From contig JAITJY010000181.1 of the NCBI GenBank assembly GCA_031278675.1, positions 1 through 7,388 on the forward strand: DNA of 7,388 bases, read 5' to 3'. The translations under genes and the position numbers were made by a program. The notes under the pieces were generated by a model. The model ran no database searches, was not told the DNA's origin, and worked only from the letters and a program-made list of their open reading frames with translations. This document shows, piece after piece, positions 1-5,380 of the stretch (position 1 is its first letter; the number at the start of each line of letters is the position of its first letter). Origin of the DNA: Bifidobacteriaceae bacterium. Lineage in GTDB: Bacteria; Actinomycetota; Actinomycetes; Actinomycetales; WQXJ01.

Positions 1-418
1 GCTGGCCGCGATCATCCGCCGGGAGCCACACCACCAGGCGTTCCTCGACGTTCTGGGCTCTGTGGACGTGGCCTACATCAATCCCGTCGTTATCAGCGAG
101 GTCCACTACCTGCTGTCCGTCAGCGGCAAGGTGGCCGCAGCGCGGAGCTTTTTGGAAGACGTCGGCAACGGGTTCTACACCGTGGTCGAACCCCAACCAG
201 GGGACTACCACGCGGCAGCCGACTTGATCGAACAGTATCGAGGTAGCATCTCCCGCAAGCGTCCGAAACCCGGCTCGATCGACCTAGCCGACGCGATGAA
301 CGTGATCACTGCGGCCCACCAACAGACCAACGTGATCATCACAACAGACCAGGGCTACCGCTGGATCGCGCCAACCAGCGGCCACACCGGTTTCCGCCTG
401 CTCCCCTGGGATCTTTGA
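1..418 (+). CDS. PIN-domain protein, VapC-like toxin nuclease (5' truncated)
   Basis: The reading frame is open from base 2 to the TGA at 416-418, so the true start lies left of the window; the GTG at 62 is only an internal valine. The 138 visible residues carry three of the usual PIN-fold acidic positions: Glu33 in VVISEVHYLL, Asp94/Asp97 in SIDLADAMNVITA, and Asp116 in IITTDQGYRW. The first catalytic Asp, normally within about 10 residues of the N-terminus, is missing with the truncated end. The end FRLLPWDL is typical of these short proteins. PIN domains are Mg2+-dependent ribonucleases, and in VapBC pairs the toxin cleaves tRNA or rRNA and is neutralised by a VapB antitoxin encoded just upstream. 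That partner would be off the window, so toxin-antitoxin membership is inferred from family only. It converges with the flavoprotein gene downstream. Confidence 0.82.
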   Translation, partial: LAAIIRREPHHQAFLDVLGSVDVAYINPVVISEVHYLLSVSGKVAAARSFLEDVGNGFYTVVEPQPGDYHAAADLIEQYRGSISRKRPKPGSIDLADAMNVITAAHQQTNVIITTDQGYRWIAPTSGHTGFRLLPWDL

Positions 419-643
419 CCGCCCGAGAACGCCACTAATAGGGGAGTCGGTCGGCTTGCCCGCCGGGCTGCTCGCCGTCCTGGTGCCCCTGACTGCCGAA
501 CTCGCAGATGCCGTCGCGGCGCTCAAGTGCTGACCTGGTCCCCGCGTCGGGGAGCGGAGACCAGGTCACGCCCGGCTTCTATGTCCTAAGGACGCGCCCA
601 GAAGCTATGCCCAGGAGTTATGCACAGGAGTTATGCCCAAGGG
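419..643. other. Convergent intergenic gap without a supported gene
   Basis: This gap separates the 3' ends of the PIN gene (+) and the flavoprotein gene (-). It holds a 10-bp inverted repeat (531-568) and most of a 13-bp tandem repeat (604-655). One + frame stays open through the gap to a TGA at 531-533 and reads as an Ala/Leu/Val-rich stretch. It has no ATG, no ribosome binding site and no recognisable family, so it is not called as a gene. It could be the decayed tail of one. Confidence 0.5.
531..568. terminator. 10-bp inverted repeat between convergent genes, possible bidirectional terminator
   Basis: TGACCTGGTC (531-540) is exactly complementary in reverse to GACCAGGTCA (559-568) across an 18-base loop. 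A competing inner hairpin, CCCCG (540-544) with CGGGG (548-552), can form within it. No T-run follows on either strand. The position between two convergent genes suggests a role in ending both transcripts, as U-tract-less hairpins may do in GC-rich actinobacteria. The function is inferred and only the symmetry is observed. Confidence 0.45.
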
Positions 644-655
644 TTATGCCCAGGA
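591..655. repeat. 13-bp tandem repeat spanning the flavoprotein stop codon
   Basis: Four head-to-tail copies with an exact 13-base period occupy 604-655. They are GCTATGCCCAGGA, GTTATGCACAGGA, GTTATGCCCAAGG and GTTATGCCCAGGA. A degenerate fifth copy (8 of 13 identical) precedes them at 591-603. The copy at 643-655 encodes the last residues and stop codon of the flavoprotein on the minus strand (Ser-Trp-Ala-stop). Copies 1-3 therefore look like duplications of that gene end into the downstream gap. Since 13 is not a multiple of 3, each copy shifts the frame. Confidence 0.85.
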
Positions 656-2338
656 ATCGAGCTTGGCGGCATCTATGGCAGACAGGTAGGCAAAGATCAT
701 GCCGGGGGCGACAGTGCCGCCGGCACCGTTGTAATACTTGCCGGGGGTGCCGCAGCCGGCGTTGTTGCCGCAGGCGTAGAGGCGCGGCACTATATCGCCG
801 TTGGCGTGCAGAACCTGTCCGAACTCATTGGTCTTGGGGCCACCCTTTGTCCCTTGCAAGAAGGGCACGATCACGGCCGCATAATAAGGCGGCGTGTTCA
901 TCGGCTCCAGGCAGTCCGCCGGGCGTCCCGGTCCGCCTTGGTCGAAGGTGGACTCGCCGCGATGGAACTCAGGGTCTGTTCCCTCGGCCGCGTATTTGTT
1001 GAAGCGTTCGACCTGGGCTATGAAGTTCTCCGTGCTCAGCTCGTCCAGCCCCATCTTGGCAGCCAGTTCCTCCAGGGTGTCGGCCTGGAAGACCCATTCC
1101 GGGGGCTCGGCCTTGGCTTCGACGCCCCAGATGTTGCCGCCCGAGTCCGGCGTGGCCACACCGTCGCCGCCAGCGTTACGGTTGCGGTTGCCCTGGTCGC
1201 AGACGTACCAAGCCGGGATGTTGGTGTAAGCCATCTCGCCTGTGGTGTCGCGGCCGTTGCCAAAGCCGTACCAGAACGAGTCGTAGCTGGCGGCTTCGTC
1301 GCAGAAGCGCCGGCCATAGCGGTTGATCCACATCGAGGAGGTGTCGGACTGGTAACACAGCGGTGCAATGCTTGCATCCACGGCACGCTTGGCGTACGCC
1401 TCATCGCCGATCACCTTGTAGGCCGCGTTGCCCCAGCCGTAACACATCATGGCCAACTCGGCGCCAACACCTTGGGCCATCAGGATGCCTTTGCCATCAC
1501 AGGTCTCTACCATGAAGGTACAAGGTGAGGGAATGTCCAGGTACTGGGCCTTCATTTCCTCGTTGTAATCAAAGCCTCCGGCGCCCAGTAGCACGCCCTT
1601 GTTGGCCTTGACGTTGATGGTCTTGCCGTCTTCGGTGGCGACGACCCCCAAGACCTCCTGCCGACCGTCCTCCAGGGGCCGGGCAATCAGCTTCTCGGCC
1701 GTGGTCTTCAGCAGCATGGTACCGCCCAAGGCAGTGAAAGCCTCGGCCTGTGGCTGGGTGTAGCCGCTGCCGTTACCGGTCTGGCCGGTCGCGGCATCGA
1801 CGATCGGCTTGACGGTGCGTACGGCACGGGTCGCGCCCTCCCACTGCTCGTGGTAGTCGGTGCGGTCGGCTATCGCCCATTGCACACCGGCCTTTTCGGT
1901 AATGAAGTTGATCATCTCGGAGGCATATGCGATGTAGTTATCAATGATGGCCTCGGTAGATAGGCCGTCCGCCACCTTGGTCATGTAGATCTTGGCTGCG
2001 GCCGCGTCATCCTGCGCGTAGTCGTTGCAGGGAATCCAAACTGAGCCGCCGGAGAGCGAGGTTGTGCCACCGGGCACGTCACGGGCTTCCAGGCAGATGC
2101 AGCTCATGCCATCGGCCACGGCTTTCAGTGCGCCTGTCAGCGAAGTGCCGGCCCCCACGACGACAAAGTCCGCCTCGTAGTCCCAGGTCTCCGGGATGCC
2201 GACGCTGCTAATAGGTGTGGCTCCGGGTGACGAGGCGTCTGAGTCGGTGCATGCCGACAGCCCTACGGCGCCCACGGCGGTCGCCGCTCCGGCGGCTGCA
2301 ATTCCCAAAAATGACCTCCTGCTGATGTCCTGCTCCAT
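644..2338 (-). CDS. Tat-exported FAD-dependent oxidoreductase (fumarate reductase/3-ketosteroid dehydrogenase-like lipoprotein)
   Basis: The predicted product is a 564-residue cell-surface flavoprotein that transfers electrons to or from an unidentified organic substrate. The N-terminus has the twin-arginine motif SRRSFLG (residues 6-12), an Ala/Gly-rich hydrophobic core and a lipobox LSAC with Cys30, which predicts folded export and lipid anchoring. An FAD-binding N-terminal motif follows (VVVGAGTSLTG, residues 59-69), then GGTTSLSGGSVWIP (90-103), typical of the FAD_binding_2 family. PPYYAAVIVP and GTKGG (483-500) and the C-terminal FAD motif LYACGNN...GAGG (520-541) complete the fold. The TKGG and YYA motifs resemble 3-ketosteroid dehydrogenases more than the His-containing site of fumarate reductases. 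There is no CXXCH haem motif and no FMN-binding domain, so the electron partner must be a separate protein. GGAGA (plus positions 2343-2347) lies 4 bases before the ATG. It is divergent from the LuxR regulator, its likely controller. The substrate is unknown. Confidence 0.9.
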   Translation of the reverse strand: MEQDISRRSFLGIAAAGAATAVGAVGLSACTDSDASSPGATPISSVGIPETWDYEADFVVVGAGTSLTGALKAVADGMSCICLEARDVPGGTTSLSGGSVWIPCNDYAQDDAAAAKIYMTKVADGLSTEAIIDNYIAYASEMINFITEKAGVQWAIADRTDYHEQWEGATRAVRTVKPIVDAATGQTGNGSGYTQPQAEAFTALGGTMLLKTTAEKLIARPLEDGRQEVLGVVATEDGKTINVKANKGVLLGAGGFDYNEEMKAQYLDIPSPCTFMVETCDGKGILMAQGVGAELAMMCYGWGNAAYKVIGDEAYAKRAVDASIAPLCYQSDTSSMWINRYGRRFCDEAASYDSFWYGFGNGRDTTGEMAYTNIPAWYVCDQGNRNRNAGGDGVATPDSGGNIWGVEAKAEPPEWVFQADTLEELAAKMGLDELSTENFIAQVERFNKYAAEGTDPEFHRGESTFDQGGPGRPADCLEPMNTPPYYAAVIVPFLQGTKGGPKTNEFGQVLHANGDIVPRLYACGNNAGCGTPGKYYNGAGGTVAPGMIFAYLSAIDAAKLDSWA

Positions 2339-2517
2339 GCTTTCTCCATTCGTTATAATCTGGCATGTGGCTGCCTGGGCCGCCCGGATTGCTCGGGTAG
2401 CCCGTCTGACACACCTCCTCGGTGGCCATCGGGATACATCTTGGACGCGTGGAAGATGCCCGCCATCCTGCCTGAAGGCGTAGATTTGGGTAGAATGCGG
2501 TATCTCCTCCCTGAAGT
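2339..2517. promoter_or_regulatory. Divergent promoter region between flavoprotein and LuxR regulator
   Basis: These 179 bases must hold the promoters of both divergent genes. Visible elements include a perfect TATAAT on the + strand at 2354-2359 and a TAGAAT at 2491-2496, both possible -10 boxes for the regulator, but neither has a good -35. Others are a 22-bp dyad (2437-2458) and a small CGGG-TAG-CCCG inverted repeat (2394-2404). The TATAAT is nearly symmetric, but read on the minus strand it lies too close to the flavoprotein ribosome binding site to serve that gene well. The flavoprotein promoter is not obvious and may depend on an activator. Confidence 0.6.
2437..2458. promoter_or_regulatory. 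22-bp near-perfect dyad, candidate operator of the LuxR regulator
   Basis: Arms CATCTT (2437-2442) and AAGATG (2453-2458) flank a central palindromic ACGCGT (2445-2450) that shares the same centre. Only the two GG pairs between arm and core break the symmetry, so 9 of 11 base pairs are palindromic. The centre lies about 110 bases before the flavoprotein ATG and 70-82 before the regulator start. LuxR-type HTH domains bind as dimers to inverted repeats of roughly this size, so binding by the adjacent regulator is a reasonable inference. Confidence 0.55.
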
Positions 2518-2519
2518 AT

Positions 2520-2524
2520 GAGGA
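2520..2524 (+). promoter_or_regulatory. Ribosome binding site deciding the LuxR start
   Basis: GAGGA is followed by the five bases AATTC and then the ATG at 2530, a standard Shine-Dalgarno spacing. It overlaps the upstream in-frame ATG at 2518, which has no comparable site. This favours a product four residues shorter than the longest open frame. Confidence 0.6.
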
Positions 2525-2529
2525 AATTC

Positions 2530-4089
2530 ATGGCTTTGAGGCACACGAGGAACAGAACCAACAAGGACGCAGCCAGGCTTAGCTGGCCAGACAAGGGCTC
2601 GGCGCTATTGGTCTCTGCCTTGGCTACGTACCTGGCCTGGGTCTTTTTTGTCCGCTTCTCCGACCTGCTCTTCGCCGATTCGACCGAAACTGCCCCCAGC
2701 TTGATATTCACCCTATGTGCGGTGGTTGTGCTCGCTCCGTTCCTGGTGTTTGACGTGGCCAGGGGACGGGCAAACGATGACAGGCTTGTCTTCTATTCCA
2801 TTTGCGCCGCGCTCAGCGCTGTCGCCGCAACGGTCATACCCGTGGTGCCGCAGATGACGGGACTTGTGGAATCGCCCCGGGCTTTGGTCCTGCTGCGGGA
2901 CTGCCTGGCGGGCATAGCGGGCATGGCTGCAGGACTGTCGTTTGGGGCGGCATCGGCGGTGGGCTTGGCTCTCTTAAGGCGGTATCCGGTAGCCAGCGCT
3001 ATCAGGGCCCTGGCAACAGCTTTCACCAGTGCTGTCGTTGCGGTCTACCTGATCAACCTGTGGCTCCCCGCAGCGCTCAAATACCTCATCGCGGTGCTAC
3101 CTTTGCTTTCATTGACGCTCGTCATAGCCGCTAGGCAGTACAAGCTAGGCGAGGTGGAGGCTCAGGTTGTCCCACCGAAGGCGGCGAGAAACGGTGGGCG
3201 TCTCTTGCCGGTACTGCTCTTCGCCACCTCTTTTCTGGCCGTGTACATGATAGCTATGTTCCCCAGGACTACGCAGCTTGCCCCCAACTTCTACGCCAAC
3301 GTCATCAACGGAATGAGCGTCCACTCGATTCTGATGCTGGTGCTGTGTTCGCTCTTGTTTGTGTTGGCGGCATCGTTGTTGAGTGAGCGTCGGCGTCACG
3401 CCTTTGTTGCCATCCTGGTTATGCTGGGGCTTTTTGCAGCCAGCTTCTACTTCCTGCCCTCCATGCCCACCAGCGCCATTCCCTTTGTGCTGATAACCCC
3501 GCTCGCCATCATGCTGATGCTCGTCGCGCTGGCGCTATTGGTCTTTATGGCGCCTGATTTGGCAACCACCCTGCGTTCGGGGTTTATCGCCGTCAGTGTT
3601 GGCGCGTTGTTGGCCGGATGCTTTGGTGCGGTGTTCATGGGGCCGCTCTATGGAAGGACCGCTTTCCATGAGAGGCTCTTCGACTTGATTCCAGCTATGT
3701 TGATCATTGTCTCGGTGGCCCTGCTTTTGGCGGCGCGCAAGGAGTGCTTGGCGCTGTTCTTCCCAGGAGCGGCGCATCCGGTCGTGGAGTATCCGGACGA
3801 CCTTGACACCTCAGCCATGGAGAGCCGCTGTGCCATCCTCACACAGGCCTGCGGCTTGACCGCTCGGGAATCCGAGGTGCTCGAACTGCTCTCGATAGGC
3901 CGCAATGAACCCTTCGTCGCCGATGCGCTTATGGTCTCAAAGACCACCGTCAAGACTCATATCGCCCACATCTACCAAAAGACCGGGGTCTCCAACCGTC
4001 AGGAGTTGATCGACCTGCTACATGCCAGGGGGATGGCGGCAGACCGAACGACGAGCAAGCAGAGCGCGAGAGGCCCCACGCCCGCGTGA
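2530..4089 (+). CDS. Membrane-anchored LuxR-family transcriptional regulator
   Basis: This is a one-protein sensor-regulator with a large membrane domain fused to a C-terminal GerE/LuxR DNA-binding domain. Counting from the alternative ATG at 2518, about twelve hydrophobic segments fall near residues 28-48, 61-80, 93-113, 124-152, 157-183, 186-205, 229-248, 266-287, 295-313, 320-344, 354-377 and 388-406. The HTH spans about 446-505 (CGLTARESEVLELL, then VSKTTVKTHIAHIYQKTGVS). No receiver, PAS or kinase domain is seen. The ATG at 2530 is preferred because GAGGA (2520-2524) sits 5 bases before it, while the in-frame ATG at 2518 has only a poor purine stretch. Such proteins are numerous in anaerobic Actinomycetota, next to exported reductases. 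Divergence from the flavoprotein gene implies that it regulates that gene, probably in response to the substrate; the ligand is unknown. Confidence 0.9.
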   Translation: MALRHTRNRTNKDAARLSWPDKGSALLVSALATYLAWVFFVRFSDLLFADSTETAPSLIFTLCAVVVLAPFLVFDVARGRANDDRLVFYSICAALSAVAATVIPVVPQMTGLVESPRALVLLRDCLAGIAGMAAGLSFGAASAVGLALLRRYPVASAIRALATAFTSAVVAVYLINLWLPAALKYLIAVLPLLSLTLVIAARQYKLGEVEAQVVPPKAARNGGRLLPVLLFATSFLAVYMIAMFPRTTQLAPNFYANVINGMSVHSILMLVLCSLLFVLAASLLSERRRHAFVAILVMLGLFAASFYFLPSMPTSAIPFVLITPLAIMLMLVALALLVFMAPDLATTLRSGFIAVSVGALLAGCFGAVFMGPLYGRTAFHERLFDLIPAMLIIVSVALLLAARKECLALFFPGAAHPVVEYPDDLDTSAMESRCAILTQACGLTARESEVLELLSIGRNEPFVADALMVSKTTVKTHIAHIYQKTGVSNRQELIDLLHARGMAADRTTSKQSARGPTPA

Positions 4090-4094
4090 GGGCC
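4072..4094 (+). terminator. Stem-loop overlapping the LuxR stop codon
   Basis: GGCCC (4072-4076) and CACG (4077-4080) pair with CGTG (4085-4088) and GGGCC (4090-4094). The loop is CCCG and A4089 is bulged. The regulator's TGA (4087-4089) lies within the 3' arm. No T-run follows, so this is at best a U-tract-less terminator. The location right at the gene end supports the reading. Confidence 0.45.
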
Positions 4095-4104
4095 GGGAGG
4101 CAGC

Positions 4105-4285
4105 GTCAGGCCCGGGGGTGACGGGTGCGCAGCGGTCAAGCGCCGATGCCGTCCAGTCCACAAGTCAGGCGCCGATGCCACGACGCCGCCAGTCAGGCGT
4201 CGGCACCCCGCCGCCACCAATCACGCGCCGCTGCCGCGCTAGTCAGGGTTCGGTGATGCTCCGGTAGTTGTCAAGCTGCGAGTCG
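4105..4285. repeat. Degenerate ~28-bp tandem repeat series
   Basis: The tetramer GTCA (ATCA in one copy) recurs at 4105, 4135, 4164, 4192, 4220, 4242 and 4270, giving spacings of 30, 29, 28, 28, 22 and 28 bases. It heads a longer conserved core, best seen in copies two to five. The core is GTCAGGCGCCGATGCC at 4164. The copies at 4135, 4220, 4192 and 4242 match it at 15, 13, 12 and 10 of 16 positions. The copies at 4105 and 4270 are weak. The remaining ~12 bases of each unit vary. The last unit runs to about 28 bases before the methyltransferase ATG. Function is unknown; it could be a protein-binding array or a decayed intergenic repeat. Confidence 0.65.
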
Positions 4286-4312
4286 GGGGCGGGTTGGTGC
4301 AGACCCGGGCGT

Positions 4313-4318
4313 TACAGT
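4313..4318 (+). promoter_or_regulatory. Candidate -10 element for leaderless methyltransferase transcript
   Basis: TACAGT fits the actinobacterial TANNNT -10 pattern and ends 6 bases before the methyltransferase ATG at 4325, which would place transcription initiation on the A of the start codon. No Shine-Dalgarno sequence is visible before this ATG (CAGTTGGACC precedes it), as expected for leaderless mRNA. No convincing -35 is present. Confidence 0.4.
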
Positions 4319-4324
4319 TGGACC

Positions 4325-5380
4325 ATGAGCAGTGCGACCCCGATCCGCGACCTTTACACCTTGCACAGGGGTAACGTCCTAAAGGCGTATCGGAGGTGGC
4401 CAACACCTACCACGATCATCTCTGACGGCGCCTACGGCGTACGAGGATTCCATGGCGACACCACCGGGGTGCAGGGCTTGCCGGATTGGTACCGCCCGCA
4501 TGTTGCGGCCTGGGCTGTAGCTGCCGCGCCAGCTACGACGCTGTGGTTTTGGAACACCGAGATCGGCTGGGCCACTGTCCACCCGTTGCTTGAGGACCAC
4601 GGTTGGGAGTACGTCCAAACGGTGGTATGGGACAAAGGCGTTTCGCACATTGCCGGCAACGTAAACGGCAAAACCATCCGGCGCATCCCGGTAGTGACTG
4701 AGGTGGCAGTTCTCTACCAGCGTCGCCTCATGATCGACACCGCCGATGGAGCCATGCCCGCGAAACGTTGGCTCCGCCACGAATGGCTGCGGGCTGGCTT
4801 GGCCTTGTCTAGGGCGAACGAAGCCTGCGGCGTCAAGAACGCCGCCACCAGGAAATACCTCACCCAAGACTGGTTGTGGTACTGGCCGCCCGGGGAAATG
4901 ATGGAAAAGCTGGCGGCTTACGCGAACGAGTGGGGCGCGGCATCGGGCCGTCCCTATTATTCGATCGACGGGGTCTACCCGGTGTCGGCGGCCGAATGGG
5001 ACGCTCTCCGTCACAAGTGGAACCATGCCCACGGCCTGACCAACGTCTGGTCCCGGCCGGCGCTGCATGATGCTGAACGAGTCAAAGGCACACTGGAACG
5101 GTCAGCCCCGAGGGTTCACAGCCCCTCGGTCCAGTCCTCGGCTCACCTGAACCAGAAGCCGCTTGAGTTCATGCGTAGGCAAATCGAGGCGGTGACTGAT
5201 CCGGGGGACACGATTTGGGAGCCGTTCGGGGGCCTGGCCTCTGCGTCGGTGGCCGCCATCGACCTGGGGAGAGTTCCCTATGTGGCCGAGATCCATCCTG
5301 CTTTCCAAGCCCTCGCCAGTATCCGTCTCGAAGAGGCCGTGCGCGCCGCTTATCCCAATCTGGCAAGGATCGCCGCATGA
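4325..5380 (+). CDS. Site-specific DNA methyltransferase, beta-class amino-methyltransferase, of a Type II R-M system
   Basis: The predicted 351-residue enzyme transfers a methyl group from S-adenosylmethionine to an exocyclic amine (N6-adenine or N4-cytosine) in the site cut by the downstream nuclease. Motif order is that of the N6_N4_Mtase beta class: catalytic motif IV near the N-terminus (SDGAYG, residues 33-38), then a long variable target-recognition region, then LNQKPLEF (275-282) and the SAM-binding motif I late (IWEPFGGLASASVAA, 297-311). Both motifs are divergent: motif IV reads SDGAY where DPPY or SPPY is usual, and motif I has EPFGG for DPFxGxG. The ATG at 4325 was chosen because translation homologous in style begins there (IRDLYTLHRGNVL); the in-frame TTG at 4268 would add 19 uncharacteristic residues and has no ribosome site. 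Its TGA overlaps the nuclease start. The sequence specificity cannot be read from the window. Confidence 0.87.
   Translation: MSSATPIRDLYTLHRGNVLKAYRRWPTPTTIISDGAYGVRGFHGDTTGVQGLPDWYRPHVAAWAVAAAPATTLWFWNTEIGWATVHPLLEDHGWEYVQTVVWDKGVSHIAGNVNGKTIRRIPVVTEVAVLYQRRLMIDTADGAMPAKRWLRHEWLRAGLALSRANEACGVKNAATRKYLTQDWLWYWPPGEMMEKLAAYANEWGAASGRPYYSIDGVYPVSAAEWDALRHKWNHAHGLTNVWSRPALHDAERVKGTLERSAPRVHSPSVQSSAHLNQKPLEFMRRQIEAVTDPGDTIWEPFGGLASASVAAIDLGRVPYVAEIHPAFQALASIRLEEAVRAAYPNLARIAA

Larger units (their letters stand above)
4090..4324. other. Gene-free stretch upstream of the restriction-modification operon
   Basis: No supported gene lies between the LuxR stop and the methyltransferase ATG. A short open frame on the + strand (from 4022) and one on the - strand (to 4220) have Arg/Pro/Ala-rich translations with no family resemblance. 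The stretch is dominated by a degenerate ~28-bp repeat series and ends with a possible leaderless promoter. Confidence 0.6.

Noticed and set aside
62..418. GTG at 62 as the real start of the PIN protein
   Set aside because: The frame is open upstream to the window edge, and starting at 62 would remove the N-terminal strand and helix, including the first catalytic Asp of the PIN fold.
620..1528. A 302-codon open frame on the + strand opposite the flavoprotein gene
   Set aside because: It is antisense to a gene with clear family motifs, its translation is Val/Gly/Ala/Arg-rich with no recognisable domain, and high GC routinely opens such frames.
2208..2711. A 167-codon minus-strand frame bridging the divergent promoter region
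   Set aside because: It overlaps both the flavoprotein and regulator starts in other frames and its translation changes character along its length; both neighbours have strong evidence.
2601..3554. A 14-base direct repeat GGCGCTATTGGTCT at 2601 and 3531 in the regulator gene
   Set aside because: Both copies encode the same Ala-Leu-Leu-Val run in transmembrane helices in the same frame, so shared codon choice explains it.
4164..4180. GGCGCC in the repeat array as the recognition site of the restriction system
   Set aside because: GGCGCC also occurs elsewhere in the window, as expected at this GC content, and most array copies do not preserve it.
4105..4285. CRISPR array
   Set aside because: The conserved part is only about 16 bases and degenerate, the variable part is about 12 bases, and no cas gene is nearby; real arrays have near-identical repeats and spacers of about 30 bases or more.
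4379..5068. A 229-codon open frame on the - strand inside the methyltransferase gene
   Set aside because: It is fully antisense to the motif-bearing methyltransferase and has no family resemblance or ribosome site.
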